Shown: positions 16,254 to 24,055, counted from the first letter of the stretch. The stretch: DNA of 64,000 nucleotides from an uncultured Eubacteriales bacterium (GCA_902775345.1 CACYLW010000003.1:248001-312000); one strand, 5' to 3'. The notes: generated from the sequence alone by a model not told the origin. A program made the numbers and translations.

Positions 16254-17236
16254 TGAGCAAGGGAGTACAGAGTGTAATAAGCGATTCCAATGTTGTTACA
16301 TCCCATCCGGTGATGGCGGAACCTTTCGGAAACGCGCTGATAGAACTGGCACAGACAAACGATAAAATCGTTGGACTGAGCGCGGACCTGGCGAAGTACA
16401 CGGACATACATATTTTCAGGGACGCATTCCCTGACAGATTCTACAATGTGGGAATGTCAGAACAGCTCATGATGTGTGCGGCCGCAGGTCTAGCAAAGGA
16501 AGGATTCATTCCTTACGCGACAACATATGCCACATTTGCAGCCAGAAGATGCTATGACTTCATCTCGCAGGCTGTCTGCGAACACAAGCTGAATGTCAAG
16601 ATCATCGGGGGACTGCCGGGACTTCAGTCAGGCTACGGTCCAAGCCACCAGGCAACCGATGATCTGGCGATACTCGGCGCAATGCCGGATCTTACCATAA
16701 TTGATCCGTGTGACGCTGTTGAGACGATGCAGGCGACTAAGCTGATAGCGGAGTACGACCGTCCGGTATACATGAGACTGCTCAGGGGCAACAGGGTGCC
16801 GCTGGTTCTTGACAAGTACGACTATACATTTGAGATAGGAAAGGCGAAGCTGCTTAAGGAGGGCAGTGATGCTCTCGCAATCTCATGCGGAGAGATGACC
16901 ATGAGATGTCTTGACGCAGCTGAGGAACTTGAAGAGCAGGGCATTCATGTCGCGGTACTCCATGTTCCGACGATCAAGCCGTTTAACAGAGAGACCGTGC
17001 TCAGCGAGATCGCCAGGGTCAACGGCCCCGTATTCACTGCTGAAAACCATACAGAGTACGGCGGGCTTGGAAGTCTGGTGGCGGCTGCCGTTGCACAGGA
17101 GAAGATGCAGGCGGATCTTAAAAAGATAGCGCTTCCTGACCGCTATCTCGAGGCAGGCACGCTCGGATTCCTTCAGGATCTCTACGGCATATCAACGAAG
17201 ACAGTGAAGGAAGCGTTTACAGCTGCACTCAGATAG
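16253..17236 (+). CDS. Transketolase-like protein, C-terminal (pyrimidine-binding) subunit
   Basis: 327 residues; PYR domain followed by the transketolase C-terminal domain. The catalytic/pyrimidine-binding Glu lies in NVGMSEQLM, and GPSHQATDDLA carries the substrate-site His residues. A strong AAAGGAGAGGAG ribosome site lies inside the end of the N-subunit gene, so the two subunits are made in step. It is a second split transketolase, besides 52135, in one 64-kb window, which argues for a specialised pathway role. Confidence 0.85.
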   Translation: MSKGVQSVISDSNVVTSHPVMAEPFGNALIELAQTNDKIVGLSADLAKYTDIHIFRDAFPDRFYNVGMSEQLMMCAAAGLAKEGFIPYATTYATFAARRCYDFISQAVCEHKLNVKIIGGLPGLQSGYGPSHQATDDLAILGAMPDLTIIDPCDAVETMQATKLIAEYDRPVYMRLLRGNRVPLVLDKYDYTFEIGKAKLLKEGSDALAISCGEMTMRCLDAAEELEEQGIHVAVLHVPTIKPFNRETVLSEIARVNGPVFTAENHTEYGGLGSLVAAAVAQEKMQADLKKIALPDRYLEAGTLGFLQDLYGISTKTVKEAFTAALR

Positions 17237-17245
17237 GAAACGGTC

Positions 17246-18292
17246 ATGAAAGGAACAATGGCAGGTCTGGTCAAGAGAGTGCCGGGCCCGGGATCATTTG
17301 AATACAGAACTGATCTGCCAATACCGGTAATCGGCGACGATGAAGTGCTCATAAAGGTGAAATGCACGGCTATCTGCGGAACGGATATCCATATAATCGA
17401 CTGGGATCCGTGGAGTCAGAAAAGAGTCAGGGCGCCGGTCGTTCCGGGGCATGAGACATCAGGAGTGATAGTCGAAACAGGCAAAAATGTCACTGACCGC
17501 AGACCGGGAGACAGGGTCTCGTGCGAACCCCATATTCCATGCGGAAACTGCTGGTTCTGCCGCAACGGCCTGCCTCATATCTGCAGTAACATCAGACTGC
17601 TTGGGGTCACAGAAGACGGAGCCTTTGCTGAATACATGAAGATCAGGGCAAGCAGCACATTTCTGCTGGATGATGAGATTTCATTTGAACAAGCATGTCT
17701 GCTTGAGCCAATGGGCGCCGGAGTACATGGTGCCGAAGCTGCGGAGCCGAAGGGCAGGATCGTGCTTGTCAGCGGATGCGGGCCTATAGGACTTGCGGCG
17801 ATAAGTGCCTGTAAGACTATGGGAGCGACAGCAGTTATTGCCTGCGATCTTCTGGAGGAGAAGAGAAGTCTTGCTCTCGCGATGGGAGCGGATGTATTCG
17901 TTAACAGCGCAGAGAGTGATGTCATAGCCGAAGTCATGCACTTAACAAACAGCATAGGTGCAGATGCGGCTATCGACATAACAGGATCCGGTGCCGCCAT
18001 CAGAAACGGGCTGAAGTGTGTGAGAGCTGCAGGCAGATTTGTAGGGGTAGGACTTCCGACAAAAAATGTTGAGCTCGATCTTGCAAACGATCTTATATAT
18101 CGTGAAATTGAGTTCACCGGTATATCCGGCCGGCGCATCTGGAAAACATGGGAGGATTTTGCCATGGTAATGAAGGGACCGTATTTTAAAGCGGATCTGG
18201 TGACGGGCAACTCATATCCGCTCAGTGAATATGAGAAAGCATTTGCTGAAGTGAGAACAGGTGCTGCGGGGAAGGTCATACTTTGCCCGTGA
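17246..18292 (+). CDS. Zinc-dependent medium-chain alcohol/polyol dehydrogenase
   Basis: 348 residues. The catalytic zinc ligands are Cys44, His69 and Glu70 (VPGHE); the structural zinc site is Cys99, Cys102, Cys105 and Cys113. A Rossmann segment with GCGPIGLAA (about 174-182) binds NAD(P). Among MDR enzymes it most resembles L-threonine 3-dehydrogenase and sorbitol-type dehydrogenases (CGTDIHI, ISGRRIWKTW). Ten bases after the transketolase gene, so it probably oxidises a hydroxylated intermediate in the same pathway; the substrate is not determined. Confidence 0.85.
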   Translation: MKGTMAGLVKRVPGPGSFEYRTDLPIPVIGDDEVLIKVKCTAICGTDIHIIDWDPWSQKRVRAPVVPGHETSGVIVETGKNVTDRRPGDRVSCEPHIPCGNCWFCRNGLPHICSNIRLLGVTEDGAFAEYMKIRASSTFLLDDEISFEQACLLEPMGAGVHGAEAAEPKGRIVLVSGCGPIGLAAISACKTMGATAVIACDLLEEKRSLALAMGADVFVNSAESDVIAEVMHLTNSIGADAAIDITGSGAAIRNGLKCVRAAGRFVGVGLPTKNVELDLANDLIYREIEFTGISGRRIWKTWEDFAMVMKGPYFKADLVTGNSYPLSEYEKAFAEVRTGAAGKVILCP

Positions 18293-18323
18293 CTATTAAA
18301 GTACTATTCAGGAGGTAGAACAG

Positions 18324-18794
18324 GTGAGATCGGCCGAAGGAGGATTCGGAAAGGTCCATGTGATCAGATTTGAACCGGGAGAGGATGTTCTGACCGGCAT
18401 TCAGTCATACTGTGAAGAACACAGAGTATGTAATGGCGTTGTGGTTTCAGGAATAGGGAGCCTTGACGGCTGCACATTCTTTGATCCGATGGAAATACCG
18501 GGAAAACCGGGTTGCTATGGATATGTTGAGCCGCTGTTCAGAGGTACACCAATAGAACTGGTGGGGCTCAGCGGTATAATATGCCACGAAACAGACGGAA
18601 AGATAGTTCCACATATACATGCCTCGTTTGCCGATAAAGACGGTAATGAATACGGAGGCCACCTTAAAGAGGGAAATTTGGTACTGGTCACAGTAGAGGT
18701 AGTGATAGCTGAGATCGAAGGGATCAGCATGAAAAGAGAACTGGATCAGCTGAAGGGAGTACCGGTCCTGTCTCCGGGGGAGCGTATATGCTGA
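18324..18794 (+). CDS. PPC/DUF296 domain protein
   Basis: 156 residues forming a single PPC (DUF296) domain, as in plant AT-hook proteins and bacterial one-domain homologues. Visible elements are the GVVVSGIGSLDGCTFFD core strand and the histidines in PHIHASFADKDG, which in bacterial structures sit near a metal. It has no AT hook. GTG start with GGAGGT 7 bases upstream; the 3' end overlaps the next gene by 7 bases. The role in bacteria is not settled (DNA-binding or small-molecule enzyme); here it lies inside a catabolic operon. Confidence 0.82.
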   Translation: MRSAEGGFGKVHVIRFEPGEDVLTGIQSYCEEHRVCNGVVVSGIGSLDGCTFFDPMEIPGKPGCYGYVEPLFRGTPIELVGLSGIICHETDGKIVPHIHASFADKDGNEYGGHLKEGNLVLVTVEVVIAEIEGISMKRELDQLKGVPVLSPGERIC

Positions 18795-19672
18795 AAACAG
18801 GATTTATAGGACTTGGAGTGATGGGGCTGCATATGGCTCTGAATCTGAACAAATATGAGGGCTCAGAAACGATAGCTTATGATATCCGGGAAGACCGCCG
18901 CAGAATGTATGAAGAAGCCGGCGGTACTGCGGTAACAGACATAGAAGAGATATACCGCGGCTGCGATGTCATATTTCAGATGCTTCCGACACATGAGACC
19001 ATCATAAACTCCGTAAAAGAAGCGATGCGTCTGGGTAAAAACGGTGCAGTGATAGTTGACATGTCTTCAGCAGCTCCGGATTTAATTATTTCTCTTGAAG
19101 AGCAGGTAAGGAATGCAGGCATGCATCTGCTGGACTCACCGGTAAGCGGGGGCAATCCCATGGCCATTGCCGGCACACTGTCTATCATGACAGGGGGAGA
19201 ACGTGAAGTCTTTGACAGGATAAGACCGTTGCTTGGAACCATGGGCTCCGCGACATACACAGGACCATCGGGAAGCGGTGATGCGGTCAAGATTATCAAT
19301 AATATGATAGGCGGAGCTATGCTTGCAGTGATCTCCGAGGCATACGCGCTTGCTGAAAAAAGCGGACTCAATCTTGATACGGTTTTTGAAGCTACAAGAG
19401 GAGGCTTTGCGGGAGGACCGCTGTACGAAAACAAAGTGCCGAAAATAATCAACAGGGACTTTAAACCCGGAGCAAGAATCGCAGTCCATTACAAGGACAT
19501 ACTGAACGCAGTCCACTATGCGGAAAAGGCCGGGGCAGACATTACTGTTACAATGGCCGTAAAAAAAATAATGGGCTGGATGATGGAAAACGGCTATGCG
19601 GATGAAGATCAGGCAGCAATGATCAGGTATTATGAGCAAAGAAATGATTATTCCTTTTTAAAAGAAAGGTAA
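18788..19672 (+). CDS. 3-hydroxyisobutyrate dehydrogenase / tartronate-semialdehyde reductase family
   Basis: 294-residue beta-hydroxyacid dehydrogenase. The dinucleotide motif GFIGLGVMG (5-13), the substrate-binding DSPVSGG (117-123) and the catalytic Lys168 in the GSGDAVKIINNMIGG block are all present. It reduces a semialdehyde or oxidises a beta-hydroxyacid with NAD(P). It overlaps the PPC gene and closes the operon, ahead of a strong terminator. Together with the transketolase and alcohol dehydrogenase it suggests handling of a small hydroxy-aldehyde fragment. Confidence 0.87.
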   Translation: MLKTGFIGLGVMGLHMALNLNKYEGSETIAYDIREDRRRMYEEAGGTAVTDIEEIYRGCDVIFQMLPTHETIINSVKEAMRLGKNGAVIVDMSSAAPDLIISLEEQVRNAGMHLLDSPVSGGNPMAIAGTLSIMTGGEREVFDRIRPLLGTMGSATYTGPSGSGDAVKIINNMIGGAMLAVISEAYALAEKSGLNLDTVFEATRGGFAGGPLYENKVPKIINRDFKPGARIAVHYKDILNAVHYAEKAGADITVTMAVKKIMGWMMENGYADEDQAAMIRYYEQRNDYSFLKER

Positions 19673-19687
19673 GTGATACTTATTTGC

Positions 19688-19719
19688 TGGGTAATTATTG
19701 GTAGATTACCCATTTTTTT
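19688..19719 (+). terminator. Intrinsic terminator
   Basis: Stem TGGGTAAT (19688-19695) / ATTACCCA (19705-19712) followed by seven T residues. It ends the operon closed by the hydroxyacid dehydrogenase gene. Confidence 0.85.
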
Positions 19720-19794
19720 ATCCAGAAGTTGTTGGTGCTGACAAGTATTTCTTAAAGATGGATAAAAAGCTTAGTTTTATTGCCTTTTTTTATT

Positions 19795-19823
19795 TTGCTT
19801 TTTATATGCAACAGCGTTACAAT
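19795..19823 (+). promoter_or_regulatory. Promoter of the antiporter-methyltransferase transcript
   Basis: TTGCTT (19795-19800), 17-bp spacer, TACAAT (19818-19823). The predicted start near 19830 leaves a leader of about 50 bases before the ATG at 19881. Confidence 0.65.
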
Positions 19824-19880
19824 AGCGGGGTCGTTAAAAAAGAACAATATTTAATAACAAAGAAAAAGGAGTAAATTATC

Positions 19881-21239
19881 ATGGAAAATCAGAAGAGGAG
19901 CAGCGGTCTGGCGCTTGTGCCATTTGCTGTATTCATCATCATCTACCTCGGCGCAGGAATCATTCTGCAGTCCAAGGGCGTAGAGATGGCATTCTATCAG
20001 TTCCCTGCAGTAGTAGCGATGTTCATCGCAGTACTCGTTGCATTCGCAATGAACTACAAGGCAGGAATCAACACTAATTTCTCGATCTTTGCAAAAGGAG
20101 CAGCTAACGAAGACGTAATGGCAATGCTCATGATCTACCTGCTCGCAGGTGCGTTCTCAGCAGTTGCAAAGTCGATGGGCGGAGTTGACGCTACAGTAAA
20201 CCTGGGAGTATCGATTATCCCGGCATCTCTGCTTACAGCAGGTCTTTTCATCATCGCATCATTCCTTGCAACAGCTACAGGAACTTCGATGGGAACAATC
20301 GGAGCTCTCGTACCTATCGCTCTCGGCGTTGTAGACAAGGCAGGACTCAGTCTTCCGCTCGTCATGGCAGCAGTAGTTTCCGGAGCTATGTTCGGAGACA
20401 ACCTGTCCATGATCTCGGATACGACGATCGCAGCTACAAGGACACAGCACGTAGAACTCAAGGACAAGTTCAGAACTAACTTCTGGATCTCATTCCCTGC
20501 AGCAATCGTTACGATCATCCTCCTCGTTATCTTCGGAAGACCTGAAACAGCTCAGGCTCTCGAAGTCGGCGGATTCGATTTCGTAAAGGTAATCCCTTAT
20601 CTGCTCGTACTCGTACTTGCTCTTATCGGAATGAACGTATTCCTGGTACTGACAATCGGTATCTTTGCAGCAGGCGTCATCGGAATGGCTTACGGCGACA
20701 TCACATTCATGGATTTCGCAGGCAACATCTGGGCAGGATTCCAGGGAATGATCGAAGTATTCCTGCTGTCCATGCTCTGCGGCGGTATCGCAGAAATGGC
20801 TAAGCACTACGGCGGTCTTAACTGGCTCATCGAGAAACTGTCAAAGACATTCAAGGGCAAGAAGTCTGCTCAGGTCGGACTCAGCGCACTTGCTGCTCTG
20901 ACAGACATGGCTACAGCAAACAACACTGTTGCTATCATCGTTGACGGACCTATGGCAAGAGAGATCAGCGAAAAGTATGATATCGACCCTAGGAAGACTG
21001 CTTCTATCCTCGATATGTTCACATGCATCATGCAGGGACTCATTCCTTACGGAGCTCAGTTCCTCGTAGTAGCAAGCATGTGCGAAGGAAGAGTAAGCCC
21101 GCTCGACATCATCCCGAACAACTGGTACCTCTTCCTGCTCGCGATATTCGCTATCATTTCTTACTTCGTTCCTTGGTATGAGAAAATCACACTCAAGGGC
21201 AAGTGGGACTGGAAAGAGAACAAAGTCGTTAACGAATAA
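19881..21239 (+). CDS. NhaC family Na+/H+ antiporter or organic-anion exchanger
   Basis: 452 residues with about eleven hydrophobic helices. The MFGDNLSMISDTTIAAT segment (about residues 171-187) is the family hallmark, a charged, polar stretch within a helix. Members exchange Na+ for H+, or malate/lactate in the MleN branch; this one sits 80 bases before a methyltransferase gene, so it may import a substrate or export a product. Own promoter with TTGCTT/TACAAT; AAAAAGGAG precedes the ATG. It uses a noticeably narrow set of codons, as highly expressed genes do. Confidence 0.83.
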   Translation: MENQKRSSGLALVPFAVFIIIYLGAGIILQSKGVEMAFYQFPAVVAMFIAVLVAFAMNYKAGINTNFSIFAKGAANEDVMAMLMIYLLAGAFSAVAKSMGGVDATVNLGVSIIPASLLTAGLFIIASFLATATGTSMGTIGALVPIALGVVDKAGLSLPLVMAAVVSGAMFGDNLSMISDTTIAATRTQHVELKDKFRTNFWISFPAAIVTIILLVIFGRPETAQALEVGGFDFVKVIPYLLVLVLALIGMNVFLVLTIGIFAAGVIGMAYGDITFMDFAGNIWAGFQGMIEVFLLSMLCGGIAEMAKHYGGLNWLIEKLSKTFKGKKSAQVGLSALAALTDMATANNTVAIIVDGPMAREISEKYDIDPRKTASILDMFTCIMQGLIPYGAQFLVVASMCEGRVSPLDIIPNNWYLFLLAIFAIISYFVPWYEKITLKGKWDWKENKVVNE

Positions 21240-21264
21240 TATCTCAATTAATAACCATGAGTAT

Positions 21265-21295
21265 ATGCCGGGACTCCAGATCGGGTTTCCGGCAT
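21265..21295 (+). other. Intercistronic inverted repeat
   Basis: ATGCCGG (21265-21271) / CCGGCAT (21289-21295), without a long T run (followed by TGCTTACTT). It lies between the antiporter and the sixth methyltransferase; possibly a partial terminator or mRNA stabiliser that lowers read-through. Confidence 0.4.
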
Positions 21296-21321
21296 TGCTT
21301 ACTTAAAAGAGGAAGAAAAAA

Positions 21322-22428
21322 ATGGGTATAATCGAACAATACGGACACGGACTGGAAATACCTAAGGATGAGCTGACAGCCATAGAAAGAGACAGACTGC
21401 TCAGCCAGGGCAAGGAAGTAGACCGAATAATGTGCTGTATCGATACGGGAGAGACTCTTGCGCCGATGATCGGACTCAAAGTAAGGGACTATTATTTTTC
21501 ATCTGAGAAAATGCTTGAGCTGGAACAGTATATTTATGACACATTCCACTCTGACGGCGCAGGCCTTTCAACAACACTGAGAGGCATGGCCGAAGCGATG
21601 GGTTCCAGGATCAAGTATTACGACCACAATATCGCACAGCTCGAAACACCGGCTCTGGCAAGCCTTGATGATGTTGATCAGGCAAAGCTGGTCGATGTCG
21701 ATAAGGACGGAAGACTTCCGATCATTCTTAAGGGCCTTAAGATGGTAAAGGAAAACCTCGGCGACAAAGTGCCTGTAAGCGGAACGGTCACAGGTCCGTT
21801 CACCATTGCTGCAATGGTAGTCGGTACAGAGAATCTTCTTATCGGAATGATCAAAAAGCCTGACAAGGTAAAGCAGCTGATGGAAGTCATCACCGAGAAC
21901 AACGAGAGATACATAGCAAGGATGCTTGAGATGGGAGTAGGCGTCGGTTTTGCTGACCCGGTCAGCACGACATCTCTTCTCAGGGTAAAGCAGTACCGCG
22001 AATTCTCGCTGCCGTATTTCCAGCATAATGTTGACTTTATAAAGAAGAACGGCGGAGGCTGCGGACTTCACATTTGCGGAGGCTCCCGCAAGCTCTGGGA
22101 AGACCTCAACAATACCGGTATCGGATGCTTCGGACTCGACAATATCGAAGATCTTGAAGAGGCGAAGGAAGTGCTCGGACCTCACATGGCCATCCAGGGT
22201 AATGTTCCACCGGTAGACGTGATCAGACTCGGTACACCTCAGGATGTTCTGAGATCAAGCAGAGAGTGCATCAGAAAAGCATGGGATTCGCCTAACGGCT
22301 TCACACTGACTTCAGGATGCCAGACTCCTATGGATACTCCGGCGGAGAACCTTCAGGCGCTCATGGATGCGGCACGCATATTCGGAAGACATCCTATAGA
22401 TGTGGATCTGCTGAATGCGAACGATTAG
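21322..22428 (+). CDS. UroD-family corrinoid methyltransferase (paralogue 6)
   Basis: 368 residues. Zinc site His250-Ile-Cys252 and Cys333 (TSGCQTPMDTP). It shares D-DKDGRLPII, the TGPFT strand and the GNVPPVD loop with the paralogue at 14307. It is co-transcribed with the NhaC-type transporter and followed by a terminator, so transporter plus methyltransferase form a two-gene unit. It would rely on the corrinoid protein encoded 17 kb upstream, or on another elsewhere in the genome. AGAGGAAG precedes the ATG. Confidence 0.83.
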   Translation: MGIIEQYGHGLEIPKDELTAIERDRLLSQGKEVDRIMCCIDTGETLAPMIGLKVRDYYFSSEKMLELEQYIYDTFHSDGAGLSTTLRGMAEAMGSRIKYYDHNIAQLETPALASLDDVDQAKLVDVDKDGRLPIILKGLKMVKENLGDKVPVSGTVTGPFTIAAMVVGTENLLIGMIKKPDKVKQLMEVITENNERYIARMLEMGVGVGFADPVSTTSLLRVKQYREFSLPYFQHNVDFIKKNGGGCGLHICGGSRKLWEDLNNTGIGCFGLDNIEDLEEAKEVLGPHMAIQGNVPPVDVIRLGTPQDVLRSSRECIRKAWDSPNGFTLTSGCQTPMDTPAENLQALMDAARIFGRHPIDVDLLNAND

Positions 22429-22440
22429 TAAAAACAAATG

Positions 22441-22484
22441 AAAAAAGATCATTTTCTGCCCGGCGGGCAGCAGATGATCTTTTT
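22441..22484 (+). terminator. Intrinsic terminator
   Basis: AAAAAGATCAT pairs with ATGATCTTTTT around an inner CTGCCCG/CGGGCAG stem; the 3' arm itself supplies the T tract. It ends the antiporter-methyltransferase unit. The 22485-22632 interval holds a small GAGCCA/TGGCTC hairpin (22577-22595) and a weak TTGCAA-N17-TTAAAA promoter-like pair. Confidence 0.8.
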
Positions 22485-22632
22485 GCTTGTTCAATAATAC
22501 AGGCCTGTATCTATAGATTTATTCAATGCCTCATATATTGTTTTGCAATGTAAAAAGTAGGATTATTAAAAGGTAGGAGCCATTTACTGTGGCTCATAAG
22601 TGATAATTTATACAGTGAAAGAGGGTCGGTTT

Positions 22633-23784
22633 ATGGAAATCATTAAAGAACTGCCTGCGGTATTTGAGGAATTCGCAGAAGCAAGAAGAAACGCGTTTAT
22701 CAATGTAAAGAAGGTAAAGGATCAGGGTATTCCTGTAATCGGATCATATTGCACATATTTTCCGCAGGAACTTGCCATTGCTGCAGGAGCCGCTACCGTA
22801 GGTCTTTGCTCAACATCCGGAGAGACCATCCCGGTTGCTGAGAAGGATCTCCCGGCAAACCTCTGCCCGCTGATCAAGTCCAGCTACGGATTCGCCAAGG
22901 CAGACAAGTGCCCGTTCTTCTACTTCAGTGATATCGTAATCGGTGAGAATACCTGCGACGGAAAGAAGAAGATGTATGAGCTGATGAGCGACTTCAAGGA
23001 TGTATTCGTAATGGACCTTCCTAATTCGCAGAGCGAAAAGGGACTTGAGCTCTATAAGGCAGAACTCCTCAGACTCAAGGCATATATAGAAGAAAAATTC
23101 GGTATCACGATCACTGACGATGACATGCGCAAGGCTGTAAAGCTCGAGAACGAGATCAGAGTCGCAAAGAAAGAGCTCATCGACACCATGAAGAACGATC
23201 CATGCCCGGTTTCAGGACTCGACATGTTCCACGTTCTTTACGGAAGCGGATTCAAATTTGACCATACAGCAATTCCTGGAGAAATGGCTGCAGTCAAAGA
23301 GAAAATCGAGAGAGAGTTTGCGGAAGGAAAGAAGCTCGACAAGAGACCTCGTATCGTACTTACCGGATGCCCTATCGGAGGAATCACTGAGAAAGTCATC
23401 AAGGCGATCGAAAACAACGGCGGCGTCGTAGTTGCAATGGAGAACTGTGTTGGCGCGAAGCAGTACGACAGACTGATCGACGAGGATGCTGAGGATATCT
23501 GGGAAGCAGTTGCATACAGATACCTGCAGATCGGATGCTCGGTAATGACACCTAATCCAAACAGATATGACCTGCTCGGAAGAACGATCGATGAGTACAA
23601 GGCAGACGGAGTTCTCGAAATGACACTCCAGGCATGCCATACATATAATGTAGAGCATAAGTCGATCGAGAAATTCTGCGTTGAGGAGAAGAAGACACCG
23701 TACTTCATGGTCGAGACAGACTACTCCGAGGCTGACATTGCACAGCTGAATACACGTATTGCTGCATTCATTGAAATGCTGTAG
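22633..23784 (+). CDS. Double-cubane-cluster anaerobic reductase, YjiM type
   Basis: 383 residues from ATG 22633 (GAGGGT upstream), the same length as I recall for E. coli YjiM; in-frame GTGs at 22600 and 22615 are less likely. It belongs to the 2-hydroxyacyl-CoA dehydratase D-subunit/benzoyl-CoA reductase family, the double-cubane-cluster (DCCP) branch: the blocks NLCPLIKSSYGF, KCPFFYFSD, GENTCDGKKKMYE, TGCPIGG and QACHTYNVE are hallmarks, with Cys residues that hold the [8Fe-9S] cluster. The enzyme does very-low-potential, ATP-driven reductions together with an ASKHA activator (YjiL-like), which is not encoded nearby. Confidence 0.88.
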   Translation: MEIIKELPAVFEEFAEARRNAFINVKKVKDQGIPVIGSYCTYFPQELAIAAGAATVGLCSTSGETIPVAEKDLPANLCPLIKSSYGFAKADKCPFFYFSDIVIGENTCDGKKKMYELMSDFKDVFVMDLPNSQSEKGLELYKAELLRLKAYIEEKFGITITDDDMRKAVKLENEIRVAKKELIDTMKNDPCPVSGLDMFHVLYGSGFKFDHTAIPGEMAAVKEKIEREFAEGKKLDKRPRIVLTGCPIGGITEKVIKAIENNGGVVVAMENCVGAKQYDRLIDEDAEDIWEAVAYRYLQIGCSVMTPNPNRYDLLGRTIDEYKADGVLEMTLQACHTYNVEHKSIEKFCVEEKKTPYFMVETDYSEADIAQLNTRIAAFIEML

Positions 23785-23847
23785 CGTAAGGTAATGGATC
23801 TTCTGTATATTTAACTTTTCGCAGTACAGAACTCAGGAAAAATAGAT

Positions 23848-23900
23848 ACTGCTTGACGATAACCCCGGTATTCAGAGTTATTGTCAGGCAGTTTTCTTTT
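23848..23900 (+). terminator. Intrinsic terminator
   Basis: ACTGCTTGACGATAAC pairs with GTTATTGTCAGGCAGT (two G-T wobbles), followed by TTTCTTTT. It ends the YjiM-type gene. The 315-base gap 23785-24099 holds this terminator, two ARG boxes and the arg promoter, and no gene that I can see. Confidence 0.82.
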
Positions 23901-23981
23901 GAAAAGAAAAAACGGGTGCGTGTCTGGCAAAAAAGTCTTTGACAACAGCAGCCATCCTGCTCTGCGGCATGTTTTTATGTG

Positions 23982-23999
23982 TTTGCATAAAAATACACA
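23982..23999 (+). promoter_or_regulatory. Weaker upstream ARG box
   Basis: TTTGCATAAAAATACACA matches the B. subtilis ARG-box consensus (CATGAATAAAAATKCAAK) at 12 of 18 positions by my count, including the central TAAAAAT. It lies 44 bp (about four helical turns) upstream of the better box at 24026, a spacing that would suit one ArgR hexamer contacting both. It also overlaps an 8-bp inverted repeat, TTTTTATG/CATAAAAA (23972-23993). Confidence 0.45.
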
Positions 24000-24025
24000 A
24001 AAAACGAAAAATATTCAGAAATAGT

Positions 24026-24043
24026 CTTGAATAAAAATACAAT
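24026..24043 (+). promoter_or_regulatory. ARG box (ArgR operator)
   Basis: CTTGAATAAAAATACAAT matches the B. subtilis ARG-box consensus CATGAATAAAAATKCAAK at 16 of 18 positions. It overlaps the -35 hexamer of the promoter at 24027-24055, so ArgR bound with arginine should block transcription of the transporter and arg genes downstream. Confidence 0.75.
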
Positions 24044-24055
24044 GAATAGTATAGT
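24027..24055 (+). promoter_or_regulatory. Promoter of the amino-acid ABC/arg operon
   Basis: TTGAAT (24027-24032), 17-bp spacer, TATAGT (24050-24055); predicted start near 24062, leaving a 38-base leader before ATG 24100. It is the only convincing promoter before argC, so the three ABC genes and argCJBDGH may share it. Confidence 0.7.

Noticed and set aside
15417..17236. 1-deoxy-D-xylulose-5-phosphate synthase (Dxs)
   Set aside because: The enzyme is split in two, and both halves resemble split transketolases in length and motifs, while Dxs is normally one polypeptide of about 620 residues.
3018..22428. Some of the UroD-family proteins being true HemE (uroporphyrinogen decarboxylase)
   Set aside because: Five have the His-x-Cys plus C-terminal Cys zinc pattern, no other haem genes are nearby, and a corrinoid protein and reactivase are. 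The sixth is degenerate but closely similar to its neighbour.
22600..22632. Upstream GTG start for the YjiM-type reductase
   Set aside because: The ATG at 22633 has a ribosome site and gives the family's N-terminus and length; the extra residues are unlike it.
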